Assembly (NCBI GenBank): GCA_030374735.1
Contig: JASCIV010000018.1
Span: 1 to 64,000 of the forward strand
DNA length: 64,000 nucleotides
Direction: 5' to 3'
DNA from: Gracilaria caudata
Taxonomy: Eukaryota; Rhodophyta; Florideophyceae; Gracilariales; Gracilariaceae
The notes under the pieces were generated by a model. It had not been told where the DNA came from, did no database searches, and worked only from the letters and a program-made list of their open reading frames with translations. A program made the translations under genes and the position numbers. Each line of letters begins with the position of its first letter. Positions within the stretch are counted from its first letter, which is position 1. Positions 36,334 through 46,111 of this stretch are shown in pieces.

Positions 36334-37713
36334 CTATGCGGGGCTCACGGACATATCACTGTCGGTGTCCACACTTAATTGCGTATTCTTCACGCCTCTC
36401 CAAACAATCAAACTCCTAGCCGCCTGCATGCCAAACAGGCTGGCAATGCCCGCAACAGTCAAACAAACGGATAGTCCCAGAAAGCCCACAAACAATTCGT
36501 AAACACCTTGAATGGCCGCATGTCCGGCCGGCGAACACACAACGCTCTCCAGCTTTCCCGAGAACTGGATTTGCATTGAGCAATTGAGCGCCGCCTCAAC
36601 GCGACCTCCCGACCACCGAGCCGTCTCCGCGACGCTTTCGGCCGACGTATTGAGCAACAATTTCACAGTGGACGAAGCAAGATCACTCTGAAGCACAGAG
36701 TCAGCCGCCAGTTGAATTCGCTCTCGCACACCCACCGCCGATGTTGCCGGACAATCAAAGCCCGACTGCAACAGCGCGTTCGGTTGCGACACGCTACTGC
36801 CCAACAACGCATCGCGATAGTCGTGCAACATATGACATACATCTGCAACGGTGATGCCAACAGCAGCGGTGACGCCCACACACGCCCAGCAGAAGAACAA
36901 CGGTAGTAACAAGAACGTGAGATGAGCCACAATGCGAAGTACTCGACGGCGGTTTTGGATGGTAAAGGCGTCCACAAGGAACAGTAACAGCGGCGCAGAC
37001 GCGATGAGAAGAATGATGGCGAGCAAAACGACATAAACCAGTGTGACGGCGCGACGGACAACGCTCAAAACGTGCTCGATAGCGTTTACTAGCGACAGCA
37101 GATTTGCGCGCAACGGGTTGAGATTAGGGTAGTTTTGAATGATGTACTGATGCATGGCAGTAAGCGAACGTTCGCCAAACTCTGGTAAAAACTGGTTAAT
37201 CGGATTGTCAGCACGAAGCGCTTGCGCGGGGTCAAAATCAAGCAGTCGCCCTCTGAAAAAGAGCGCAACATCGACAAAAGAAAAGCCTGACAGAGAGAGA
37301 TCATTGGTGAGACCTCCAATCAAGTCGACGGCGTCCAGAGAGGCAAACTGGAGTGTGGCGTTTGCAAGCAGCGTGAGCGAGGTAAACGTGAAAATGAGAA
37401 ACAAGATGAGCGACGAAAAGGCGCATTGCAGCAGAGTAGCGCGGGTGGAATGCGCGAAGCGCTTGATTCGCGCATCGGTAGACTGTCGTCGACACGAGTA
37501 TCGAACGAGCAGATGAATCAACGAGAGCACGGTGAGGGCGACGGCGAAGAAGATTGGCAGCAACGCGGTAAGAGCGACAGGTGACAGATACGAGAATGAA
37601 AACTCAAACTGTGTGGGAGCGGTGGGCCAGCGAGGGAGGGAGCGAAAGAAGGAGACAGCATGTGAAGGCTGCAGCGCGACGGAGTAGTTGAAGCCGGGCT
37701 GTAGAGTGGTCAT
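36334..37713 (-). CDS. Five-span membrane protein, tweety/prominin-like topology
   Basis: A 459-residue integral membrane protein. The ATG at 37713 is chosen because the frame upstream encodes only an Arg/Trp/Pro-rich artefact of the GC island. Membrane spans are predicted at about 45-72, 95-122, 235-262, 278-305 and 410-436. Two large loops, of about 110 residues each, separate them in a 2-2-1 pattern with an extracytoplasmic N-terminus. That layout and the Asp-Val-Cys motif after span 4 (ITVADVCHML) recall tweety-homology and prominin proteins. Several Asn-X-Ser/Thr sequons lie in the loops. The family assignment rests on topology and is moderate to weak. Confidence 0.6.
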   Translation of the reverse strand: MTTLQPGFNYSVALQPSHAVSFFRSLPRWPTAPTQFEFSFSYLSPVALTALLPIFFAVALTVLSLIHLLVRYSCRRQSTDARIKRFAHSTRATLLQCAFSSLILFLIFTFTSLTLLANATLQFASLDAVDLIGGLTNDLSLSGFSFVDVALFFRGRLLDFDPAQALRADNPINQFLPEFGERSLTAMHQYIIQNYPNLNPLRANLLSLVNAIEHVLSVVRRAVTLVYVVLLAIILLIASAPLLLFLVDAFTIQNRRRVLRIVAHLTFLLLPLFFCWACVGVTAAVGITVADVCHMLHDYRDALLGSSVSQPNALLQSGFDCPATSAVGVRERIQLAADSVLQSDLASSTVKLLLNTSAESVAETARWSGGRVEAALNCSMQIQFSGKLESVVCSPAGHAAIQGVYELFVGFLGLSVCLTVAGIASLFGMQAARSLIVWRGVKNTQLSVDTDSDMSVSPA

Positions 37714-37939
37714 GAGGATTAAAGGGGACTCGCGCGATGACACGGGCGGTTCGGGGGGTGGAGTAGAGGGAGGGGGGGAGAGAGGGGAATGGCTGGAGGG
37801 ACGAAGGACAAAGAGGGGGGGTGGGACGGACGCCAACGCGAGAGTCTCACGCGCGTGACGCGTCGCCACGGCGCGCGTGGCTGACAGCCGGCGCAGCGAG
37901 CGCGTGCTGCGCCAGCGCCAGCGCCAGCGCCAGGCGACG

Positions 37940-39214
37940 TCACGCGCGCGCGCGGCGAGCGTCCGCCGCCTCGCCGAAGCTGCTGGCAAACAGTTGGAAC
38001 GAACCATCGGCGACGGCGTGGCGCAGCGCGTCGAACCACCACAGATACTGCCACACGTTGTGCGCGGCCAGCAGCGACGCGGCGCCCATCTCGCGCACCT
38101 CCAACAGATGGCGCACATAGCCGCGCGAGAACGCCTTGCCGCCGTCACCGCCGCACGCGCCGCAGCCGCAGCGCGACGCCAGCGGCTCGGTGCTGAGCGT
38201 CAGCGCGCGGTCGCGCACGCACAGCGGCGGTAGTTGGTCCGCGAGACGCAGTGCCATGCCGGCCTCGGCCATCTCGAACGGATAGTCGCCTTCAATCACG
38301 TCCACGCCCGCCGCCACCGCGCGCAGCACCTCGCGCGGCGCGCCGCTGCCGCCCAGCAGTACGCGCGGCAGCATCGTGTGCGCTACCTCTGCCACGCACG
38401 CCGCTACACACTCGAAGCGGCGCTCGGTGCTCTCGCCAGCGTAAAGCCCTTCGATGCTGAAGCCGCATACGCTGTCGTTCGACGCGCGTTTGGCAGCGGC
38501 GCGCGCGAGGCGTGTGCGCGTTTGCACGCAGTCGCCGCCTTGGATCGCCAGCAGCACGCGCTGGCTGTGATGCTCGTGCACCGCGCGCATGAACGAGTCC
38601 TGCAGCATCTCGTTGCGCCGTGCTCGCCGCTCTCGCACGCTGGCTTTCGTCGTCGTGTGTAGCGTCATGCCATCGCTCACACTCACGCAATAGTCCGTTT
38701 TGAGCACGTTATGAAGCCGGCACATGTCGCTGGCCGACATCACGATTCGCCGCGATCCGTCACTCATGCTGCACACCGTCTCCTTCTTCCCCGGCGCGTC
38801 CGTCAGCAGATCGTGCGACGGCACCGCGCGCAGCGTCAGAAACAGAATGCAATCGCTGCTGCACGTGGCCGACTTGGCGTCAAGCGAAAGCTGCGGAAAC
38901 AGCTGCGCCGCGCCCAGTTTGGAGTTGGCGTTGAGCATGTGCCACTCGGGCGCCGGCAGGGAGTGCAGACGTGTCGTGCCGTGCGGCGTGGCCAGTCGCG
39001 CCAGCGGAACGGGAAGGAACGGTAGCTGACCTTTGTTGGTGATCAGCAGCGGCGCCGGCGTTTCCTGTCGCAGCCCCTCGCCGCTCACATGATGCACTCG
39101 TGTGAAGCTCGTTGCCGGAGGCTTCATCACGCTGCGCTTCCCCGCTCGACCGACGCTGCCGGTGAGCGCGAAACGCAAACGAAACGTCGCCGGCTTCAGT
39201 ACTCTTGGTGCCAA
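37940..39214 (-). CDS. QTRT2: Queuine tRNA-ribosyltransferase accessory subunit QTRT2
   Basis: The non-catalytic partner of QTRT1 in the enzyme that exchanges guanine for queuine in tRNA wobble positions; often at the mitochondrial surface. Features: an N-terminal TGT-like strand (FRLRFALTG), GFSIEGLYAGES, the GVDVIEGDYPFEMAEAGMAL block of the accessory subunit, and the zinc site Cys-X-Cys-X2-Cys...His (CGCGAC with AHN). The 425-codon frame begins at a TTG (39214) with an in-frame stop just upstream. The first ATG (39127) would remove the conserved opening strand. A short upstream exon is likely, for instance from the ATG at 39398 (MVKLDG, then a GTGCGC donor), but this is unproven. The gene is unusually GC-rich compared with its neighbours. 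Confidence 0.85.
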   Translation of the reverse strand: MAPRVLKPATFRLRFALTGSVGRAGKRSVMKPPATSFTRVHHVSGEGLRQETPAPLLITNKGQLPFLPVPLARLATPHGTTRLHSLPAPEWHMLNANSKLGAAQLFPQLSLDAKSATCSSDCILFLTLRAVPSHDLLTDAPGKKETVCSMSDGSRRIVMSASDMCRLHNVLKTDYCVSVSDGMTLHTTTKASVRERRARRNEMLQDSFMRAVHEHHSQRVLLAIQGGDCVQTRTRLARAAAKRASNDSVCGFSIEGLYAGESTERRFECVAACVAEVAHTMLPRVLLGGSGAPREVLRAVAAGVDVIEGDYPFEMAEAGMALRLADQLPPLCVRDRALTLSTEPLASRCGCGACGGDGGKAFSRGYVRHLLEVREMGAASLLAAHNVWQYLWWFDALRHAVADGSFQLFASSFGEAADARRARA

Positions 39215-39215
39215 C

Positions 39216-39227
39216 GGTACGAAGGGG
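39216..39227. promoter_or_regulatory. Diverged recurring element GGTACGAAGGGG
   Basis: Lies between the divergent QTRT2 and O-mannosyltransferase genes, whose start regions are about 255 bp apart. A partial match to the recurring element. Confidence 0.3.
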
Positions 39228-39469
39228 GGCTACGACCGGCGGCGGCCATGTGACTCCGCACTGCACACTTGACAGTGCATGCGCGCGGCGCGCGTCTCCT
39301 CGAGAGTGTGCGCGTGTGCGCGCTGGCGCGCTGCTGCTCGCGTTCGCCGTGCGTGGTAAACAGCTGAAGGTGAGTCGCGCACCGTCTAACTTCACCATGT
39401 CCTGTTTCTAACACTACCCACCGCTGCCTCGCGCGCCTCTGCTGTCGCGCGTCCAGACTGTCGGCGATC

Positions 39470-41157
39470 ATGAGCGCCGTCCGTCACAGCGTCATCGCGT
39501 CGCTCATTCGCATGCGCCTGCGTCTTCGTCGCCTGTACCGCTCCTTCTCTGCCCCCGCACCGCCACCACCGTTGTCCGTGGCGCCCTCACTGCCCGCGCG
39601 TTGCTTCGCCCCGTTGCCGCCCGCGCCGCCGGATCCGCTGGCTGTCGAGAGCTTCGTGGCGCCCTCCCTGTTCGTCGTTGCGCTGCTGCTGCGCTTGTAC
39701 CGCATCTCGTATCCGCCCAGCGTCGTGTTCGACGAAGTTCATTTTCTTAGGTTTACTTCAGCTTATTACTACCGCCGCTACTTTTTTGATATTCACCCGC
39801 CGTTGGGTAAGCTCGTGTTCTTGCTAGTCACATACTTGTTCTGCGGTGCGCCACACCTGAAGTATGACACCAACGGCGAGTTGTTTGGCACTCAGCGCTA
39901 CGTGCCGTTACGAGTCACCAGTGCTATATTTGGCTCCGCTGTGTCCCCACTCACTTTCCTGATTTGCCGAACTCTCGGACTCTCCTTCCCGGCCAGCTTT
40001 TTGCCGGCTTTCATTCATGCCTTTGAGCATTTGGCTATAATTGAAAGCCGTCTTGTATTATGCGATCCTCAGCTTCTTTGTTTTATGGCTCTCTGCCTTC
40101 TCTGCGCCTTGCGAATGTGGCGTGCTCCATCGCACCACCAAACTCGATGGGTGATTGCTACCGCCGTATCTGGAGCCGCTGCCCTCAGCGTGAAATGGAC
40201 AGCTCTTGTCACCCCTGGTCTGGTTGCCATCATCTCATTAACCGCTCGTCCTTTTACCAAAAGGCGATTAGCCCCCAACCACATTCTGCTTGCTGCCTGT
40301 ATCGCCATCTCTATTTATGTCAGCTTGTTCTGGGTTCACTTTCGAATCCTTATTTTCAGTGGTGCTGGCGATGCGTTTATGAAGAGGTCCTTTCAGCGCA
40401 CATTAATCAACGGCACCCATTACGATCCCAATGCCAAACCCAACAGTTTCTTGCACAATTTTGTTTACCTCAATCACCAAATGTATAAAGCCAACAAAGG
40501 CATCAAGGTTCGCCATCCTTGGGAAAGCAGATGGTGGCAGTGGATAATTAATATGAGGGGATTACTTTTATACAATGAACTCAACCCTGATGCCCAATGG
40601 GCTAATGAAAAGATCTACGCCATTGTCAATCCTGCTGTCTCCGTCGCCACTCTATCATCCCTCATCGTGTTCATTGCCATATCTGGCTCTCTAGTGGTGC
40701 GCAAAACGAAAACGCCTTTGAATCGTGCCGCCAATCGTAAGCTGCAAGCTTTTCTGGCTCGAGGTTTGGTTTTCTGGGCTGGGTTTTTTCTTAACATACT
40801 GCCTTATCTCGGTAAGCTAATCCATTTCCGCCGTTTTTTTTGTTCACATGTACGCACAGGAACCCGCTGTTTTCTAACACGCCAGTATGGGTTTTCATCC
40901 CGAAACATCAAAACGGCACAGAGGTGGCAAGATGCACGTTTTTGTACCACTACCTTCCTCCCTTATTCTATGCGCTTCTAGGCACCGCAAATTTAGTTGA
41001 CATTATACCGTCTCATCGAACTCAACGCTATGTTTGTGCTGGTCTTTGTGCTCTTGTCTTTGTGGCCTTCTTATACTGGAGTCCATGGATATATGCTATT
41101 CCTTTGCAAAAATCGGCGCATGCTCGGCGACAGATATATGGAAAGTATTGGCAATGA
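39470..41157 (+). CDS. PMT: Protein O-mannosyltransferase, MIR-less (two exons)
   Basis: An ER multi-span GT39 enzyme that moves mannose from dolichyl phosphate to Ser/Thr of proteins. Exon 1 is 39470-40811, the intron 40812-40921 (110 nt, GTAAGC...CAG), exon 2 40922-41157. The product is 525 residues. Unspliced, the frame turns to nonsense and stops at 40981. Splicing restores the terminal block LPYLEVARCTFLYHYLPPLF and the closing Trp-rich spans. The catalytic first loop has the acidic pair in VVFDEVHFL and the YFFDIHPPLGKL signature. The first 75 residues are Pro/Ala/Arg-rich and GC-biased. It is far shorter than fungal or animal PMTs because there is no MIR domain between the catalytic and C-terminal halves. 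Confidence 0.9.
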
Positions 41158-41378
41158 CGATTTCATCCGACCTGTGCTATATTGAAATCGACGGCCTTTT
41201 TTTTCGTTTTAACTTCTAACAACTAGCTGCAACTCTAAAGATCATCACTGTATGCTGGATGGAACAACAAGCGTCAACATGAAAGCAGACCGCGGCCTTA
41301 CGGGCAGGAATTATTCGCAATACCCTTGGATGCATAAGACCACCGCGCAACGAAAAGATTGTTTCAGAGCATTTGTTT

Positions 41379-42965
41379 TCACGAGTACCTACGAAGAAAT
41401 TGATCGTGAAAAGCTCGCATACTTTCTACCACGCCGTCAATTCTTTCTCGTGGAGGTAAGAAAGTCGTTCGAAAGTGATACGTTCCTTCACGTTGTCCAA
41501 ATCCGGAACCAGGAACGACACATATTCCAGTTGCTTCCAAGAGTTCCATGCAGTAGAGGACGTCTGCGCAAGCGAAACCGCGAACCTTTGCTTCTTCGAT
41601 GGCTTTCTTTGGGATACGTATTTGTGGGAAGAGGTACATTGCACCTTCAGAGTCATTGCAGCTGACGCCTTCGAGAGTATTCAGGCCTCCGCACAACTTT
41701 TGCGCCTTGGCTTTGAGGTCATTGTAGATATCGTCTGTTTCACGTTTGTACAGCTCATATGACTTTTCGCCCTCCTTCGGTGGAGTCATCATCAAGTCGA
41801 TGGCGTATTGCCCGAGAAGATTTGAGCATAGCGATACAGAAAACACCTTGTAGAGAAGTTCGTTCAAATCTTGCTCTGTGTTGTATAGTTCAACAAAGCC
41901 ACCACGCAATCCGCATTCCCCCACGACTCCCTTGGAAATGCTATGAAAGCTGGCGAGTTCCACAGGGCTCTTCAAGTCGCATATGACCTTCTTGAAAGAT
42001 ATGAAAGGCTTGTTCTCAACGTAGACATTCTTCTGGTACACCTCATCTGCCATGATTACCAAATTTTCCGCTTCGCAAAAGCGAACTATCTCCCGCATGT
42101 TCTCTTCGGAAAGAACTTGGCCTGTTGGATTACCGGGGTTGATTATAACAATTCCGCGGACACGAGTCCCTTCTTGCCTTGCTTCGTAGGTGCTCCGCTT
42201 CAGTTCATCGATGCTGAGAGACCATCCATTGTCTTCATCCAAGTAGTAATCAACTTGCCTGCCGGAGAGAGCCGTCAATGTGGCGGAATATAGCGGGTAC
42301 TGTGGGATAGGTATAAGAACACCGTCTCGGGAGTCCCTTATGATGATTTGAAGCATTGCCTTGACAGCGTCACTTGCACCGTTACCCAGATATATTAAGT
42401 CAGGATCTGCCGGGTATCCATCTCTCTCCTCAATTGCCTTAGCAATCCGCTCTCGAATGAAATCCACTCCTTTGCTCTCAGAATAAGCCCCAACACTGTG
42501 ACAGCTTCTCAGAAACGCCCGCGCTCTGTCGACGACATCAGGAGGAAGAGGACCATTTTCGAGAAGGGAAGGGCATGCAACAGCAGCCAGGCTTTGACGA
42601 AGGAAAGATACGGGTCTCTGTCCAACCGATTGTGGATTGCCGATGTTGCAATACGTTACGGCCGAGAAAGGAAGCTTGGCTCCTTCCTTCAAATCACGAG
42701 AAAGCTTTTGTGCACGAAGAACAAGCTCTCCACGAACTGCATATTGCATGCGTTGAAGGCCCTCATTAAGGCCTGTTTCTTTGTGAAGAACTTTGACATA
42801 TTCGGAAGCATGCTCCTTTGGTGATGCTGAGGTTGCCATGGCTCTGACACTTTGAAAGCATTGGCGCCAATAGAACGGATTGTGAGAACTTGATGAATAC
42901 GTCACTCGCAGTTGACGTCTTAGAGCCGGAGTGGCGTGGGATGAAAACGAACGCAGAACAGCCAT
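41379..42965 (-). CDS. ALT: Alanine aminotransferase
   Basis: A PLP enzyme interconverting alanine/2-oxoglutarate and pyruvate/glutamate; close relatives in photosynthetic organisms also act as peroxisomal glutamate:glyoxylate aminotransferase. 528 residues from the ATG at 42965. Residues 1 to about 45 are Ser/Arg-rich and lack acids, a mitochondrial presequence. Visible blocks: CNIGNPQSVGQRPVSFLRQ, YSESKGVDFIRERIA, INPGNPTGQVLS, the PLP lysine in HSISKG, and ECGLRGGFVEL. The C-terminus (FLRRYS) is not a PTS1 signal, which favours mitochondrial alanine aminotransferase over a peroxisomal enzyme. It converges with the O-mannosyltransferase. Confidence 0.94.
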   Translation of the reverse strand: MAVLRSFSSHATPALRRQLRVTYSSSSHNPFYWRQCFQSVRAMATSASPKEHASEYVKVLHKETGLNEGLQRMQYAVRGELVLRAQKLSRDLKEGAKLPFSAVTYCNIGNPQSVGQRPVSFLRQSLAAVACPSLLENGPLPPDVVDRARAFLRSCHSVGAYSESKGVDFIRERIAKAIEERDGYPADPDLIYLGNGASDAVKAMLQIIIRDSRDGVLIPIPQYPLYSATLTALSGRQVDYYLDEDNGWSLSIDELKRSTYEARQEGTRVRGIVIINPGNPTGQVLSEENMREIVRFCEAENLVIMADEVYQKNVYVENKPFISFKKVICDLKSPVELASFHSISKGVVGECGLRGGFVELYNTEQDLNELLYKVFSVSLCSNLLGQYAIDLMMTPPKEGEKSYELYKRETDDIYNDLKAKAQKLCGGLNTLEGVSCNDSEGAMYLFPQIRIPKKAIEEAKVRGFACADVLYCMELLEATGICVVPGSGFGQREGTYHFRTTFLPPRERIDGVVESMRAFHDQFLRRYS

Positions 42966-43968
42966 TTATAACCTCCGTAGACCAGAAGCGGGTAGATGAT
43001 AGATTGTGCGCAAGTTGATGAGCTGTGACACGGAGTAAGGGCTACCTCCGTTGATGCGTGCGAACCGGTTATCCGCGAGGGGCATGGGTAACTCTTTTCG
43101 CTATCAATTCTGTTGGGCCAGGTTGCGAGTGTTTTGTGGATAGTTCGGTGTGCATGGAGATGCTCGGTGTTGTATCTGGCACCTCTCCCTCTGCCCTGGG
43201 ATGAGCCACGACAGCAGATGCAGACTTTGAGCAATAAATTTTGTGTAAGGAGCCGTTATGATCTCTGCGGTTGGTATGCTCATCATCCCTTATTTATCTC
43301 GTCTCACGAATCGCAGCTTTCCCTGGGGAAGGATTACAACGCGTACGGTGTCCACGAGCGCCGTGTTGCGGTAAGGGTTGTGCTTATAACCTCGTATCCC
43401 ATTTGGATTCGATGATGCGAGCCGTTTTGATCGCTCAGTGGGCACATCCGAGAGGTGCTATTTCTCTATTGGGACAAACGTGGTTGATTCCGATCTCGAT
43501 GAAGCTTCACAAAAACAATAGTTGCACGAGTAACGGCATGCCCAAGGACACCAATTCGTTTGTACGCGAAGGGGCATCTCTTTTGAAATCGAAGAGGTTG
43601 ATGGCTCATTAATTGATGTAACAATCGCAATGTGTTTATCTTGTTGTCCTACGCAAAACTTAAAAACGTAATCATTTCTGCAGAAAACTTGACCCGCATT
43701 ACAACAATCTATCTGTCCCTACGAATTTGTGAGCAACGTTTGGAATAGGTAATCATGAAACGCCTCGATATTCACTGTCATCAGGCAGATTGCTACGAAG
43801 GCAAAATCAACTCTGCTGCCAACGATTCTAGAGAGATCGCACCTTGGGTGCGATCCAAAAGCCGTAGCTCACTTGCAGCCGTCCACATCCTCAAGTTTAG
43901 AAATTGTCGCGGTTCTTCGCAATTGGGGGGTCATAGGGATAAAGGGTTAACAGTCAATACTAAGCAAG

Positions 43969-43990
43969 TACAAAGGTAGCGTTCGCTACC
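43969..43990. promoter_or_regulatory. Recurring element, dyad variant GGTAGCGTTCGCTACC
   Basis: TACAAAGGTAGCG is followed by TTCGCTACC, so GGTAGCG and CGCTACC face each other with a two-base centre. About 1 kb upstream of alanine aminotransferase. Confidence 0.4.
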
Positions 43991-44050
43991 CCACATAGAT
44001 TGCTATTCTGCAAAAGAATTCATGGGAAGCTCCCGTTGCGTTTCTTTACT

Positions 44051-44070
44051 GGCAGCGTTCTACCTTCGTA
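44051..44070 (+). promoter_or_regulatory. Fullest recurring element GGCAGCGTTCTACCTTCGTA
   Basis: Best example of the 20-base consensus. It lies 60 bases from the dyad variant, in the same intergenic region. Confidence 0.45.
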
Positions 44071-44602
44071 GCCCACGTCGCGCATTCTGTTCACGCCTAA
44101 AAATTGGCGTCTGTCAGCAAAATTGGCTTCGGCATTCAATTGGTGCGTCGAAGCGAGCCCGAGAATAAGTCTTCAAGGCGAAAGATACACGTAATCTCCT
44201 GAACGCGCAGGTTTTTTTTACATTCAACTCACTGGGTATCTTATATCCGTATTTGCCTCACGCAAACATTTTGTACACGAGTGGGCCGCTGCATCTCCAA
44301 AGGCAATCACCAGTCGCCATTGCCGCCACTCAAGTTGCCCTACCATTTGAGCCATCATTGGGATGAATATCGACAACTTCTCATGCATATGTCCCCTCTT
44401 AACCAACTCAACTCTGCTGATTTTGGTCGTTCCTGCGGAGCCTGGTGTTGTTACATCACATGGGAATCCTCCATGTTTGTTCATCGAGTGTAACCCGTGA
44501 ACGCTGTGCAAAAATGTTTTGCGCGGCGGTGCATGCGATTTGTGAAAAGGATTGTCACCATGAAGCACGACCATGTTGCATCATAGTTACAAGAAAACGG
44601 TG

Positions 44603-45397
44603 CTACGATACCAATCGTTGAGGAGATTTGCGTTCAATTCCAAATCCCACTAGCACCACGTCTTCGATGGGATAACCAGCCGCTGGACGTTTGTAGTTTA
44701 CAATTCGTCTTAATCGCGTAGTGTTATTAATCAGGCTGATTTGGTCAACCGATACGACCCGCGTGTAGAAGGTGGTCATTGTGAGCTCCATCTTGGCACT
44801 GTCGAATGAGAAGGTGGCCTTGATAGGCGCTGACTCTTCGTATCCAAGGTCACGATAATAATCCCCGCGTATTATGCCTGCTTGGTGTACAGAGGTGGGC
44901 ACAAACGCAAGATTGGTGGAGGAGCGCACGAGTTCAGACTGCGATGCCATTCTGGTCAAGAACGAGACATTAAATCCTTCCGTGTTTTCCTTCTGTTCCT
45001 TGGATAGTCCTACGGTGGCATCACCGTTGCTTTCGAGAACTTGGGTAACCTGTGACGGTTGAAGCCTCTCCACATCGAAGGTCGTCTGAGAGTCCTCTCT
45101 TGCTGCATGTGGTAGCTGGTAATGGTACGTTCTCTCAGAGTTCCACGTACCTGTCATGCTGTTGAAGAACTGGGCGAAAGCTGATAGACATTCGTGTGCG
45201 CTTTTGAAAGACTCGGGGGCTATCAGGCCGCTCTTGTCGACTGAAACCGGGGGCGCGACAGTGGTGACGGAGAGAGTCATGCGAGGTGGCGGTGAACGCA
45301 CTACATGGCGAGACGAACGGCCGCAAATCAGGAAGGGAGGGTTGGGGAAAGAGCGAGCGACCCTGATAACGGCAGGCGGAATGAAAGCTGGCCCCAT
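44603..45397 (-). CDS. CpcS/CpeS-type phycobiliprotein lyase, plastid-targeted
   Basis: Attaches phycocyanobilin or phycoerythrobilin to cysteine in phycobiliproteins in the plastid. 264 residues from the ATG at 45397; a longer frame begins only with TTG. Residues 1 to about 45 form a transit-type leader rich in Arg, Ser and Pro. The lipocalin-like lyase domain follows (about 65-264): AFAQFFNSMTGTWNSERTYHYQ is the family's opening strand, and GDYYRDLGYEE with the later TMTTFYTRVVSVDQI and NNTTRLRRIVNYK match the core barrel and its signature. CpeT-type lyases are a less likely alternative. An inverted pair of the recurring element lies 55-115 nt upstream. Confidence 0.85.
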   Translation of the reverse strand: MGPAFIPPAVIRVARSFPNPPFLICGRSSRHVVRSPPPRMTLSVTTVAPPVSVDKSGLIAPESFKSAHECLSAFAQFFNSMTGTWNSERTYHYQLPHAAREDSQTTFDVERLQPSQVTQVLESNGDATVGLSKEQKENTEGFNVSFLTRMASQSELVRSSTNLAFVPTSVHQAGIIRGDYYRDLGYEESAPIKATFSFDSAKMELTMTTFYTRVVSVDQISLINNTTRLRRIVNYKRPAAGYPIEDVVLVGFGIERKSPQRLVS

Positions 45398-46111
45398 GGT
45401 TCGGGTCTCTGTGACCGTTTTCGAGGTTCGCCCCGAGAACAATTTCTGCGGTATCTACCGTCGTACCATTCGTAACAATGTCATTACTACTGTCTAGTAC
45501 GAAGGGTAGATACAGGCACGTGGCGGAGCTCACGGCGTGGAGGGCGAGATCTGGTTTTGCACACGTGTCCAGCTTTGCGCCGGGTGCCGTTGCCGCTTGG
45601 CGGCGAGAGCCGATTCGGCGGCGCCAAACGCACTATCGGCCGACGCACCGCCGCGCGAATGCCCGCCCGAGCTGTATACGAATGTAGATACGTCCTTACG
45701 ACTGCGTATCTCCAGTGCTGTCTGCCTAATTTTCAGTTTTTTTTGGAGCAGCGCTCCATTCACTCGATCACACAAACGCTTGCGAACGAAAACGCGCGTA
45801 ATACATAGTGCGCGGTTTATTCAAACAACCCACCCTCAAACACGCGGCTGTCTATGCTGAACTCCTTCTAGAAAGACAGCACCCTTCGCTGCATTTCGCC
45901 ACCATAGCCCGGGAACGCCCGTTTTTGCCCTCGTGGCCTGCTACAACTTTCGCTTCGCCGTCCCCATACTTCCTTCGCGCTACCGCCCAAGCGCAGCTCT
46001 TCTCGCCTTTAAATAGCACTCCTCTTCAGTCCACGTCCTCCTTTTGCAAACCCTCAGCCCCTGTTCCACGCCCCGCGCAGATTCCGCTCCACTTTTCTCG
46101 AATTCTTCATC
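45398..46111. promoter_or_regulatory. Divergent region between bilin lyase and DEK/SWIB genes
   Basis: 714 bp between two start codons. Holds the element dyad at 45452-45512 and GC-rich blocks near 45570-45670. Frames here are overlapping and without motifs. Confidence 0.4.
45452..45512. repeat. Facing pair of recurring elements
   Basis: TATCTACCGTCGTACC (45452-45467) is mirrored by GTACGAAGGGTAGATA (45497-45512), 29 bases apart, forming a long imperfect inverted repeat. It sits 55-115 nt before the bilin-lyase ATG. Confidence 0.6.

Larger units (their letters stand above)
42966..44602. other. 1.6 kb intergenic with two copies of the recurring element
   Basis: Contains AAAGGTAGCG-TTCGCTACC (part of 43969-43990, itself a dyad) and GGCAGCGTTCTACCTTCGTA (44051-44070), the fullest copy in the window. 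Frames at 43755-43979 (plus) and 44224-44574 (minus) have no motif. No RNA gene recognised. Confidence 0.45.

Noticed and set aside
37714..38148. N-terminal extension of the five-span membrane protein
   Set aside because: Composition (runs of Arg, Ala and Trp) reflects the GC island and overlaps the end of QTRT2; the ATG at 37713 leads directly into the membrane protein.
40812..40859. A 48-nt intron in the O-mannosyltransferase (acceptor at 40859)
   Set aside because: It leaves the frame unchanged and leads to a nonsense tail; the acceptor at 40921 instead restores the conserved FLYHYLPPLF block.
44224..44574. Minus-strand 116-residue frame between alanine aminotransferase and the bilin lyase
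   Set aside because: No recognisable motif; a plus-strand frame covers the same DNA and neither stands out.
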